Assembly: GCF_029962835.1 (NCBI RefSeq)
Contig: NC_080579.1
Location: 434,001-498,000, forward strand
DNA: 64,000 nucleotides
From: Magnolia sinica
Taxonomy: Eukaryota > Streptophyta > Magnoliopsida > Magnoliales > Magnoliaceae
Direction: 5' to 3'
In this document: positions 1 through 13,600 of the stretch, in pieces
Numbering within the stretch: the first letter of the stretch is position 1
Layout of the letters: every line of letters starts with the position of its first letter
Notes under the pieces: generated by a model
Database searches by the model: none
Told to the model about the DNA's origin: nothing
The model's input: the letters and a program-made list of their open reading frames with translations, nothing else
Made by a program: the position numbers and the translations under genes

Positions 1-128
1 CAATTACACTGCTTACCAAGCCATTTACAAAATCCCAAAAAATTGACTAGGCTGACTTGACACAATCAGACTAGATTTCATCCAGATTCAAGAAAAACTT
101 GATTTGATCACGATTCAATCAATACTAG

Positions 129-1114
129 TGGCCCGTTTGGGAAATTGGATTTAGAATGCATTGGAAACCAAATCACAATTACATTGGAATCGAGGTGATT
201 CTGAATCTTTAGCTGTGTTTGGTTGAAATGCACTGGAATCCAAATCTTCCGCATGAGTTCTTGTATTTGGAATGCATTGGAATTCTTCAAGGTTTGGATT
301 TGATTAACTAAATCAGCTTTTATATCCCAGATTAGTATGTGTGTGTGTGAGAGATATATTTGATAGAATGATTGTAATAAGCACATTGGAATATATATTT
401 TAGCAAAAAATGAGCCTTTGGTGGGCTAAAAATGCAAGCATCACAAACAAGTGCATTGACATTTTCTAACCATCCATTTAGATATCCAACATGGATCATT
501 CCATTGATGTGAATAATGGGATTGCTTTGGGTATCATTAGTGTGTCATGTGTACAGTAGATTAGTAGCCTAGCGATACTGATGTAGGACAATCAGCCCTC
601 GGTAAGGAGCCTCAAACATGAAACCTCCCGCTTTGACACCAATTTAATGCAGGATAATTAACCACTTACTCTAAAAGCTCGAACTAATAGAGCATGGTGA
701 ATCAATCCCTTTAACCAATAGCCCTGACCCCACATCGCATGGGTTAAGACCTCGGCCAAACCCCCCTCGTGCGACCCACTTCACATGGGTTTTGCTTCAC
801 ACAAACCACCAGCCTCACACGGGTGGGGGCCGCCCACCCCGAGTATGCCCCTGCATCCCACAGGCCACCCCACTCAAGCCCAGTATGAAAATGCCCCTAC
901 ATTAGGCACCTTTATTACATGTGTGACTCTTTTGCCTTTAAAATGAGCCAAAAAGAGAATTCTATTTGGATTGCATGGAGATTTCAAAACATAAAAGAAG
1001 AAATACCTCTGATTCCATTCACCACTAAATTCAGGGCCGCCAAACACAAAAAGTAGCTACTTAGATTTAAAATACACCTCACTTACCTTTAAATCCAAGG
1101 TGCCAAACGATCCC
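129..1114. mobile_element. PIF/Harbinger-type MITE with a later insertion inside
   Basis: The left end is TGGCCCGTTTGG and the right end CCAAACGATCCC. They form short inverted ends flanked by TAG on both sides (126-128 and 1115-1117), the 3-bp duplication typical of Harbinger elements. The interior repeats the ATGCATTGGAATCC motif. A TRIM copy (579-904) lies inside, so the MITE is older than that insertion. Confidence 0.6.
579..904 (-). mobile_element. TRIM fossil: partial LTR, internal region, second LTR
   Basis: On the minus strand the copy starts TAATGTAGGGGC, runs through an LTR, crosses a short internal region with a primer-binding-like TTGGTGTCAAAGC, and ends in a shortened second LTR. 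It is a broken member of the family best seen at 16798-17552. No coding region is present, as expected for TRIMs. Confidence 0.75.
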
Positions 1115-1295
1115 TAGACTGCCTCCAACGCGACTCAACAAAACTTGAAAAAAATATTTATTTATCAAATCCACTCACCAAGACACTACATATATAAATT
1201 CTAAAATTAAATATTGCAGAACATTGGTGTTCAAGACTTAGAAAAATTTGCCCAAGTTACTTGATTCGACTCCACAGACTATGGGGTTGACTTAA

Positions 1296-1508
1296 TAATG
1301 TAGGGGCATTTTCATACCGGGCTCGAGTGGGGTGGCCTGTGGGATGTAGGGTCACACTCGGGGTGGGCGGCCCGTGTAAGGCAGGTGGCTCATGTGAGAC
1401 AGGCCCCATCGTATGAAGCGGGTAGCTCGTGTGAAGCGGAACCCATGTGAAGTGGGACCCACGAGGGGTGTTCGGGCAAGGTCCTAACCCATGAGATGCG
1501 GGGCTCAC
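1296..1508 (+). mobile_element. TRIM-family LTR fragment
   Basis: It begins TAATGTAGGGGCATT and follows the family LTR until about 1508, where the match stops, so it is truncated. It points away from the copy at 579-904, making a head-to-head pair about 390 bp apart. Confidence 0.75.
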
Positions 1509-1991
1509 TTTTGCATCCAAACACAGCTGCAATGATAAGAATTAACAGTTTTTCATTCATAATGAGAAAGTAAACCCCAAATTGCACAAAGTATAACTGC
1601 AATTTGGAGAGCAGTTCCTCTATGCATGCTAGGGGTGGTAATTGCAATTTGGTTATTTCTGCTGGACTGATTCTTGCAATTCAATCTGATAGTGTATGGA
1701 TACCTGTTCTCTCGTGGGCTGTAGGTGAATGTCGAATCAGATGGTAACTAGATAGTGAATTGCTACTCATCAAAAAGTGATACGTGTTTTTTTTTAATCT
1801 TCTCTATTTCAAATGTAAAATTTCCTTTCTACAACTAATTAGAGCTACACAATGAGTACTGCTGAATGCAATCAAAATAACCAAATAAATGGGGCTAATC
1901 CCCCGTTGAACATGTAAGGCCAAATGTAAAATTAGCATCACAGAAGGCAAAACAGGCTGATTGCCGATCCATTTTTCTCTATCCCAACATG

Positions 1992-4613
1992 TTATTGACT
2001 GAGTGGAACACATTCAAGTTCAATCTCTAACTGTCCACGCTCAACATTTTGCAGCCGTAGATTGATCTCTTGCTTTACCTTTCCATCTACAAGGGTGATT
2101 ATACTGTCTTTAACTAGGGTATTGTCATCACTAGCTAGCCATTTCCCAAGCTGCATGGACTCATTGATGCTAGAGTTCTCATATGCTTTGGCAGCTGTGA
2201 CCAAGGGCTGTATGTCGATTTCTGCATCTCCCATGCGATCGTCTGTGGAAAATGTGTCCTTGTCATAAACTTGCTGCAAAAAAATAAAAAATTAATAAAA
2301 AAATAAAAGCTGAGTACGAGTCAGAAAAGCCATTATAGTGGAACTAGGATGCCAATTGAACTCTCGAAAATTTGATATAGCAATCAAGGATATCTAACTT
2401 CACACACTACAGCACTTCGTAAGTGAAGCAGGGCATTTATCAGGATAGCTGACAAGGCTGATAATAAAAATTCTCATAAAATAGAAGGAATGGCTCCATA
2501 TGATGGATATATTGAACTTCAGAGGGGTGTCAGGCACAATGTCTTTTACAAGTCATATTCGTTGGCAAGTCTGTATGAATATCATCATCATCATCATTAA
2601 AGCCTGACTATTTTGGCTTGCCAAAAGTTCATCGACTGACTACCTCAAGGCCATGTTTGGAAACCATGGATTCCATACTAAACAATGGAACAAGAAAAGG
2701 GTTTTCCTTTGATGTGACGATTTGTATTATTTGGATAGCAAAGAAAACAGTGGATTCCACCAAACAATCACTACACTTACGAATATTTTGGATTTTAAAA
2801 AAATTAAAAAATATATTAGGTGACTATTGAGAGAGCAATATGAGTTTTCCACTTGCTGTGCAAACAAGAACTCAAAATTGGATTCCATGTTTCCATGGTT
2901 CTCATGGAAATCATCATTGCATAATTATTATCTTTTCCTTTATTTTCCCTTTTATTCCACGTATCCAAACATGCCCTAAGTATATAAATTTTGATTTGTA
3001 GAAAATGTTATCAATTTGTATATTAAAAACATTATTATATTAAGAGATGGGAGATCTTTTTGCTGGAATTGCAGGTGTCGCAAGCTTTAAAGCTGTTCCA
3101 ATTGTAGAGGTAATCCCTCTCATTTTAGTTGTTTATTCATTTCTCTACTATATTTCTTCTGATTTTTTTGTCACTCATGCATTTGAAAACTTAAAATGCC
3201 GATTCCCCTGATCAACCCTCCAGTTTTCTGATTCACTTCACTTATATTTGGGCAGTCGAGCAATGAAAAAAATGTCATGCACTTGCACTGCCCTTCTAAA
3301 GCAGGACTGTTGAGCAACCAACATTCCAATGTTCTCCTACTACTTTAAGGAATGGAAACCATGAAATCTCTCCTGATTCCTATATCCATCTCAAACAAGT
3401 AATTAAAAGAAGAAGAAGAAGAAGCAATTGGGTAACCTGATTCAGTTCTTGAAAGAAGAATGACGATCTTTTTTCCCAAATGAAGACTGATTTTAAACAA
3501 AGAAACTCCAATCCTGTTATTTTATTTACCTTCTTACAAGAGCCTATCCAAATAACAGCTAATTTGATTAAATTGGCCATCGACCCTGTTTGATATTTAC
3601 CAGAACTTTTTACCAAATGGTAAGAACCTCCCGGCACCTGTAACCCATCACATTGCTCTTGTATTATTGGCTGACATTTGGTTCTGGTTTGGCTGATGAA
3701 GGATATGGTCCTAATTGATCAAACCTAGTGTAAATGGCTTGCTTCCAGCCATGATTGATGATATGAGCAAGGTTAAAATTTTGGGCCAACATTGAGTGGC
3801 ATTTTTTAAATTCCTACTTTATGCATGGGCATTTTAGTCTTTTGCTACAAGGACATTTTTTAAAATTTGGTACAAGTCTCTAAGAAGGGGTAAATTTGTC
3901 ACTTTCTGATATTTGGAATGGTCTAGAGAAGAAATGTCGTGTGACCAGGAATATGGCTAGAAATATCCATTGTAATTAGTAGATGCTCTAGAATGTGCTT
4001 AGAAAGTGCCCTATGGTCTTTATATAGGTGAAGTGTGTTGTTTGCATTGTGTGTGAGAGAAATCGTTCTCGTAAGCTTGAGTTGTGTAGATTGTTGTTGC
4101 AAGTGAATAAAATCCCTCTTCTTGATTTCTCTCATGTGTATTATTCTTGCAAATTGGTGTGGGCCTTCATTGTTCTTCCACAGTCTTGGGCATGTCATCC
4201 TAGTAAATTTTGCTACACTTTGACAGTTGGATAACTCTTACTATTTAGGATAATTTCCTGTCCAATTAAAATAAAAAATGATTATATTCTTAAAAAATTG
4301 TAATAGGAGAACAAAAGTTCTTGAAAGTCTGGATAATGTCGCTACAGCTACAAGGTTATCTTTAAACACAAGATTTTCTACTTTCGAAACTTCTGTTTTT
4401 GCCCGGAAAGGCCATCAATGATTATCATCAGAATTGGACTGAGCTACACTCCACTGTGATGGGGTTGTAAGTTTGAGCAAGTGCTGTTGTTGGCTGACAG
4501 GTTATATCCTCACTTAGTTGTAACACTCAACCAAAAATAGAACTAAAGCTAGCACAACTGAGATTTTCCTCTTCTTCTTTTTTGAGAATGGTAACTTCAT
4601 TACCAAGATCTGC

Positions 4614-4646
<33 letters not shown>

Positions 4647-7600
4647 AAAGAAAGAAAGAAAGAAAGAGAGAAACTAAAGTTGGCTATGTGGGAATCATGT
4701 GTTTCTACATACTTGGTTGGCAGCTTTGTGATGATTGACATTGCATTATTCATTTGCAAACGGAAGGAATTCTAAATTACACAGCAAAACTATTAGATGA
4801 TTAAGCAGTTTACTGAGGAATGGCAGAACAGGATTCATGAGGCTGACCCCAATTAGTTGGGATGAGGCTTGTATGATGATGGTGGTGGTGGACAACAAAT
4901 AAATGGCAGATGGCACACGCATTAACACGTACACACATGTGCTACATATATGAATGCATGCACGCATATGTATGTATGTGCACAAACATGTACATACATA
5001 CACGTATTCATACATGCATGTATGCATACATAAACAGCTTACAGAATGTTCTGTTCTTAGCATATATGCATAAAAACACCAAAAAAATGTAACTGGTCAA
5101 ATTTTCAGAAGAATAAAAGTACTGGTCTGGCACTCTTGTCAGAAAGGAACTCTTCAAGTTTAATATTTCACGAGAGAAGCATTCTTGAAAGAAACTCTCT
5201 TAATTTGTGGAAATCACATGCTAGTAATTTTGAAGGAGTCTTTGTTGGTGGTTCATAGAAGTATGTTGGTAATACCACATTCCAGAAATTCCATGGCTCA
5301 ACAAAGTAAGAAACCAACTTACCACCTTGAGAGGCGGGATAGGGTCCGGAATCGATAGCATTAGCCTTTCATTCCAGATTGGATTTAAATTGCTCCTTAT
5401 TACGCGCGTTTTCATTGTCTGCAACAGTTCATGAAGAACTTGAATATACAAACATGACTGTTCTAATTCTAATTCAGCTTGATGAAGACAGAATTGATTC
5501 AGAAAAAAAGGCTTACTTGGTGTCCCAATGTGAGGATGACATAAGGATCACTAGTTAACACATCCCGAACTGCAAGGTTGGTGCCTTTGACAACATTGAC
5601 CTTTATCAATCCAACAAATTCGACCATGCCCATCTACAAAAGGTAGTTTATTAAGATTCCATTATCCATGAAAGAGTGAAAACCCAAAGAGGAATTATAC
5701 AATCCCCACCCTAGGATATGAAGTGTTATCTGGTCCTCAGATCATATAGGTGGGGCCAATGGCCCAGTGATCTGATGGGTCCCACTGGAAAAAAAATCCA
5801 GATTGGAAGATCCAAGTCATTTGACACTTTCATGTTTTTAACTGTCTACTTGCAAGCCATCGATCCAAGGGTGAGGATTGTCCCACCATGGAGGGTTTTG
5901 GGGAATTCCCAATCAATGTTGTGGTCCATCAGATCAATGGTCTGGATCACAGAACCACGAGCCTCAAATGCACAAACTTGAGGAGCCAAGGATGCTAATC
6001 TTATCCTCAAATCAAGACTGCAAATCTAAATGATGAAATATAAGCAGCAAAAACTAAGCACACTGAACCGAATCATACTTAAAAAACATAATGGATTTAC
6101 CATGTACAGACATACCGTTAGGTTCTTTTTTGCGGCTTTCTGCTCAGAATCCTTTCTTCTCCAGCTGTTGCGAAATGCCTGACCAAGTCCGTGAAGGCGG
6201 CTGCTGGTGTGCTGCTTCTCATAATGTTTCTTTTCAGACGAGTTGCTGGCGGGAGAGCTCGAAGCAGATGATGGGGAGGCGACATTCTGTACATTAGAGT
6301 TCAAAAATTGTTCCATCTCATATTTTCTCCTGAGTAGTCAAGAAGTGATGTTTTGCTTCAGAATGTTATAGACTTCTTGCACACAATTAGGACAATCATA
6401 TGATTGAATTGTACCTGATGAAATCAGACCGGTCCTCTATAGAGGATTCTGGTCTTGGCTTCTTGTAATTTTCTGGAACAAAGGCTTCATATCTCATATT
6501 TACTGCTGTATTTCCACCCATGTCTTCTAAATAATCAACTTGGTCCTCTGTCCATTCGTCCAGCTTCATTGATAGAACCTGCGACATACTCAAAATGGTT
6601 ATACAGACTCATTTTCTAATATGAAAGATAATGTGTTATTAAAGCTATGCTTGGATGCTCAATTAAATTGGATTGCAATAATTCCATAATAAAGTAGAAG
6701 TTTCCTAAAATGACTGAGCCCTACTCAATTCATAATGCAGGACTGACCCCCGAATAGCAATCCAGATTCCTGGTTCAATTTGAAATGCATGGAATTGCAA
6801 ATGGGGTTGGCCTTTCTGATAACTTTCTCTAAGTTTGATTAGATAATAGTAGTTCAGTCCCATTAGCACCCAAATTCACCTTAACTACCTATCTTAAAGT
6901 CACCCAAGACACGTTAGTGTCCCTCAAAGCAGCCTCAAAAGCTTCTCTTGCAAATTTCCTCTTTTCCAGTGAACAATAATGATACCCAATTACCTCGGCA
7001 TCAAATATGGTTTAAATAATCTGTCAAGTACATTCAGAAAATGTCAGTTGAATACTGCTCATTTCCTCTCCACTGGCGAACATCAAAGTACCCAATCACC
7101 TCAGCATCAAATATTCATTGAATTGCATGTCAGGCCGATGTAGCATATTCCAGTTGAGGATGATAGACTGTAGCATTTTGCCTCTACCATCTTCTGATGG
7201 TGGTTTTCCAGCAGTCATGTCCGGGAAACCTTGGAAGACTGGCCTATATCTAGGAGAACTGGAAAGCAATTGAAGGAAGAAGAGGCAGAGGGTTTTCGAT
7301 ATTATTCTTCCAGACCAATAATCCTCAGCAATGTTATCCAAATTGCCAACCCCAAAATGCTTTTGATTCCAATCCAGCGATCAGATTATGGATCATCTAT
7401 GACCCAGATCAATATTTTTACTGACCTGAAATTATGGTTTACATTCTTATCGCTGATTAAGTTTTAATTTACATTTATATAGTGACTTATTCTTTGGTTT
7501 ATGTAATATCAGGCATACATAATATAATGCTAGGAATGCCGGATTTATAATGGTATCATTCATCATTTCACATATAAATTACAATACCAATGATATATAC

Positions 7601-10600
7601 TTGGCAATATATATTGGAGCAACCTGCATGATCTTATCCCAACCATACTATGTACTTAATGAAGTGGCGTGCTGCATACCAAATCCTGTACCAGGACCCA
7701 TTGTCCAGGTAACCTTGATCCTCGGTTTGGTAGAGATAATGGAGGAATTGAGAGAACTAGTTGGACAAGTTTGCAGAAGAGGGAGACTCATTGACGCTCC
7801 CAAAGCTCATTGTTGGTTCTTAGAAGGGAATGCATAAGCAACAGGAGCACTCCCCAGATTAGCAAATGAAGATCCATCAGAGTCAAGTTTCCAACACCCG
7901 AGCAAAAGACACTACCAAGTCCCATGTCACCCTTCCTTTTCCTTGAATAGGATCCACTACCGATGACCACACACCCTCACCCATCCATAATTTCACCACC
8001 AATGCCCCATGAAACTCATTAACAGATGTCCACTTAATCATGGAAAACTTTACTTTCTACATGAGCACTTCAACGGGAACTTTGGCCATGCTAAAATCTG
8101 CTGTTCCTTTCCTTCCATATTCAATATAAAACCACATAAGGAGCCAACTTCTAAAGGATTCTTCCTCTCTCACCTTAAATGGACCCATACAGCTTACGAA
8201 CATCTTAGCAGAAGTTTCTGGGGAAGCCCACCATTCAGTGAAGAGAGTTGGAAAGTAGCGACAAATCCCTCTTCTTCACCATGCCACAAATGGATGGAGG
8301 TGCACCACTAATTCTTCCACCTCTTGCACATGAACCACAAACTTAGCATTCAATGTTTTTGCTGCTTCAAATTATCCATGATGAGATCTTATTGGCAATC
8401 ACTGTCCTATAAATGTGTCACTCCTTCCCACCCACACACATGGAAGCATGAGAGGAGTGTGTGCACAAAAATCTTTAAAAAAGACTACAAAAGTAGCTTG
8501 TCTCTTGATATTGTTGAATACTCATGCCAATTGAGCAGGTTAGCCAGCAAGTCATGGTTACAAGGCATGCGTTATGGGAAATAACCGTCTGCTCAAGGGT
8601 AGGCATACACAGCTGTGGCTTCTAAAACAAGAAAACTTGTATGTTGAAACTATCTTATAGAAGAAATTGGTCTTTGTAATGAGCTTTGAAAATGTGTTAT
8701 TACGATCAAAGCTCCACATGCATTGCATTCAATCCTGTTTTTGACAAGGACAAAATGCATTGAGGAAGACAACCAATTTGTATCGAAAACAATGTCCAGA
8801 AGAACTATCAGGATCCCCTCAAGAAAAATGAATGCCAAATTGCAGGTATTTTAACCAAGGCAGTTGGAGAGGACATGTTTGAGTTTCTTTCTTACAAGTT
8901 GGGAATGATCAATCTTCATTCATTAGCTTGTGGGGAAATGTTAGTGAACCACAACACTAGATGTGAACTGTCTAATGAGTAATGAGCAATGTTCGAAATA
9001 TCGGTATCGCGTTACGTATCGCACCCTTGGGATATGGATATGTATCGATTGTCGCATGGGATATATCGGTTGTATCGCTGTTGCCAGAAATATTGGAAAT
9101 TGGTCGAATTTTTCAATGAAATTTCAGTGATTGTTAAAAAAGACATTAATACACACAAATCAAAACATTACAAAAAACAAGTGCACATAATAGGTTTTCT
9201 TTGTATGGGGTCCTAATCTATGTATGAGGTCTAACTAAATTGATGCAAGTATATTCAAAGCCTATTTATATAATTTATAAATGTAAGAAGACATGTGGAA
9301 ACACAAGCAATACATTCAAAAACAAAAGAAGAATCACTAGATTAGGTTATGTACATGTTTGATTTTATTTTATTTTTTCAATTTTTTGCAACTCAATCAT
9401 TCTCCTCCAAATCTCAAAACTGAAGCTCCGAATCCATGATTTTTCATGCAAGATATATCCTACTACTTGTGCGTTTCATATCGCACAGGTGGGAAACAAG
9501 ATATATCGTAGGATATGTCGGTTGATATCGTCAATATTTAAAACACTGGTAATGAGGAAGGAGTAGGAGCAAGAAATATTCCTTTTATTCTTTTGAAGTA
9601 TCTTGAATCATTTTTCAACCTTGAATGCTCAACCAGTTTCTTATAGCTAAGGTTTATCTTTTTAGACATAAGAACCTAATTCAGCTACCAACGTGTGAGT
9701 GACTTTTGCATTCATATGCCAAGAAGTGACTTAAAGCATATCAACAAATTTTTGAGAAAATTGAATCATAGTGAAATTGGTTGAGATTAGTTACCTTTGA
9801 TATATGAACTCCAAGGCTTCTGTGAACTCCAGAACACTTGATACAAATAAATACTCCATGGCTTAATGCCCTGATCTCCATCAATTGATTTGTTAGGAAG
9901 CATGTTCGCAACAATTAATTATAAGAGTACCTAGAAGTATTACAAAGAATGCATGCAAACCAATCTCCACAGATCATGATTCAGACTTCCTTTTTTTTGT
10001 GCAAAAACTGGTTTGTAAGGAAGAAAAAGAGTTTTCATGGCTACATAATTCATACGGACCTAAATCTCACAGCAAGACACAAGAGAGTGACAATATTGCT
10101 TCTTTTAATATACAAAAAGAAAATTGCATGATCCATTAGTGCCTGTTTGGTTTTCCAATTACAATGGTAAATGGCTGTAAATAGGTAACAATTATTTTCT
10201 CTTATAATTGTATGGTGATATCACTTACATTTGCCTGTAGTGATGATTTTGCTACATTGTTTGTTTCACCGAGAAATCATTGTATAAGTAGTAGTTTTAT
10301 AATGTGAAAATGTAATGATTACAATTTATTTTACTTATTTTCTTTACTAGTATATTAAACTCTTGATTTACGAGCCATAATTCCTATTTAAACAAACACC
10401 TGGAAATGATAATGATGGCTCATTTACTTTGCATTTCATAGGAAATTGGAAAACCAAACAGGCCCTTAGAAAAAAGAAGAAGAAGAAAGTATTACATCAT
10501 TGAAAATGATGTGAAACGACTAGTGGTTCAACTATAGCCAGTAAATTAACACCATAGACTTGCAGATCCAAAGAATTTAGAGGTATTTTGAGCATGGTAT

Positions 10601-13600
10601 TCTACATATGTCCCATTCTAATTCCATTACTCGGTAATCTTTCACTTCTGTGCAAGATAATCGATATATAGCTTAATGCGCAAGAAATTTTTTATGGTTT
10701 GTTAGTCCAACCTTATGAGACAAGGATCCCTTGTTCTCTTGGATAAATCTATCATCGCATATATGACCCAATGTCATGGTCATGGACTTGGAATTCCACT
10801 CTATATTCATATAATAATGTTTTCCAAACAATCTAGAAATATCGTATGATGTAGAAAAGTATATAAGATGTTAGAGTAGTGTAGGAGAATTCTAAAAATC
10901 TGAGAAGAACATAAACAGTAGAAGAATCTGTATGGACCTAGAGAAGTGTAGGAGAATTCTAAAAAACTGAGAAGAGCATGAACAGTAGAAGAATCTGGAT
11001 AGACCTAGAGAGGTGTAGAAGAATGTAGAGAAGTCTAGAAGAGCGTGTAAGGGTGTACACTTCCCTAGAAGGTCATAGAGTACTGAAATGTCTGATTGGA
11101 ATATTGCTTTGAGTTGTAATGAAATGTTTGATTCCCTGTTACACTTCATTGCATAGCTCTTGCATCCAAGTTCACTTAAGAGTTAGCTAAGGACTACACA
11201 ACCATGTGGGTTTGAAGCAAGGATTCTACGAGCCCATGGGGCTAAACCCGGAATGGGGGAAACAAATTAATACCAGAAAATCTCTGACATCCTATTTGTA
11301 ACTCAAAACATCCAGCCAAAAATAAAAATAATAATAATCAAGACAAAAACATCCGAAACCCCGCTCCCCCTTACAGATAAGTCTGGGCCTAACTTAAAGC
11401 TTAAAAAATAAATGAGATGGGGCTTGGGCGTTCCTAAATCAGGCCTGTGCTTTGCCCGTTGATAGCCCAAAACTTGCTCCCACCTTAACAAAATCAAATA
11501 CTGAAGGACAGGGAAAACTGAATTCCAACCCATACACATATGGAGTCCATACCAAAATCCAACTTCAGCCTCAAGGGAGAAAATTAGAGATTTGATTTAA
11601 TCTGTATCTCAGACAATTTCAGTCCTAGCACAACCACATCCTAAGGAGTTGCTTGTGCTGCTACCTTTCTAACTTAAGGTTCTCACTAGTCATGTTGAAA
11701 AGGCATTATAGCTTTAGACCAGCTCTGAATAGTTTGTTTCTTGGAAGTTTGACTTGGCCATATAATACTCCCTCCAAAGGACATGAGGATCTTGATAAGC
11801 AGAAGATTTCACCAAATGAGTAGAAGCAGTTCCTCTAAATGAAGCTAATGGCAGCCAATTCACTCGTTTCATTCAACATTATCTCCCTTTCGGCATCCCG
11901 AAGCAACCTGTAATTGACAAACAACTCCAATTGTCAACAGGGAGACAGAACAACTCCGCAAGCATGCGTGTCTACATAGATATCTGAACAGACACATACA
12001 CATGCAACTAGTTGGACAATAGCTTACCAACTAGAGAAAAAGCACCCCAGTCATCTTTGTACAACATCCAACCCATCTGGAAGGTTGGCGCCACCATAAA
12101 AAAATAGGGGATACAAAATCAGGCTGATCACTTATTCATGTGGGCCACACTGTAGAAAACCATGGACAGGGGTGGATCCAATCCAAAATAGATGCATGGA
12201 CCAACAGATAATTCTAACCAAGTGCCCTTCCTGCTTTGAGTTTTGCTTCAGACTCGCACTCCCGCTCCTTCCTGGCTGTTTACTTGCTAATATTTTGAAA
12301 CAGACGCTTCCCACCCCGCACTGAATTTGTTGCCGCTTCAACTTCACACTTTGTGCAACAATATATCAGATTCATTTTTTGAGCCAGGTAACCTCCATGG
12401 TGGGGATTATCTTTTGAAGGATGCATTTGGTGTCATACAAACATGATGCAATGGCAATTGTGCGCTACTTGGACTGTAACTTAGTGGTCCAACTACTAGC
12501 ATGTGAGACCTCCTTGGATATAAAGGGTTGCCTTGGGAGTTGGAAGTATATTTGAAGTGTTGAGGTGGTAATGAATTTGGGTATCGAGGATCCAATTCAA
12601 GTTCTGAATTGATTCTCTAGCAACTGTTGTAACTAAAACCAATTTAACCTTAGTTCACAACCCTAGATCTTTTCTAAGTCTTGACAAAAACAAAGATGGT
12701 GGGGTGTTACTCCGCCTTTGTTACATCTCTTTTATTTTTGGTTCTTTATTAGTAAGTTGTGTGGTGTTCGCTTAGATATACTGCCTATATCCTTGTTCTC
12801 TTCGTGTATGTGATCTGCTTTGATAAGTCAAACCGATGCAGGACAATTAACCACTTGCTCTAAAAGCTCAAACTGTTAGAGTATAGCAAATTAATCCCTT
12901 TATTTCATAGCCCAGGCCCTACATCTCATGGGTTAGGACCTCGGCCGAACCCCCCCTCGTGAGCCCCGAATCACATGGGTACCGCCTCACACGGGCTGCC
13001 CACCCCGAGTGTGTCCCCGCATCCCACAAGCTACCCCACTTGAGTCCAGTGTGAAATGCGCATTAATCACCCCCCGTGAGGAGTCTCGAACACGAGACCT
13101 CCCCCGTGGGCCCCGCCCACCCCGAGTGTGCCCCTGCATCCCACAGGCGACCCCACTCGAGCCCGGTATAAAAATGCCCCTGCATTACAAACTGTGTCAA
13201 TGTACAACACATTGGGGGCATATAAAAATTCTCCCATCTATTGGAAACTTGGGGATCTTTTCTTCATTCATAGGAGTATTTTGGACAATCCCAAATTTAC
13301 CTAGGATTCAGAAAGTTTTTATAATGATAAATTAAACAAGAGGACCAAATACCATCAAATTACATAAAATAAAACAAATAGATCATTAAGCTTTGTACAA
13401 CTTATAATCCAATTGAGCCTAGTGGTGTGACCACATTGTTGATGTAGAATCCTAGAAGCATGAGAAACTCTAGTGATTACTTCTATCTCTCAAAATTACC
13501 AAAAGATCGACTTGCAACAGTGACTGGTTAATTAGGAAGAAGAGGTACTGCAATTGAAGCAAGTTGAGAAGCCATATAGAGATATTTGGAGATACATACA

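Noticed and set aside
7590-8300. Possible minus-strand retroelement coding remnant in the ArfGAP intron
   Set aside because: Short broken frames with no motif I could recognise with confidence.
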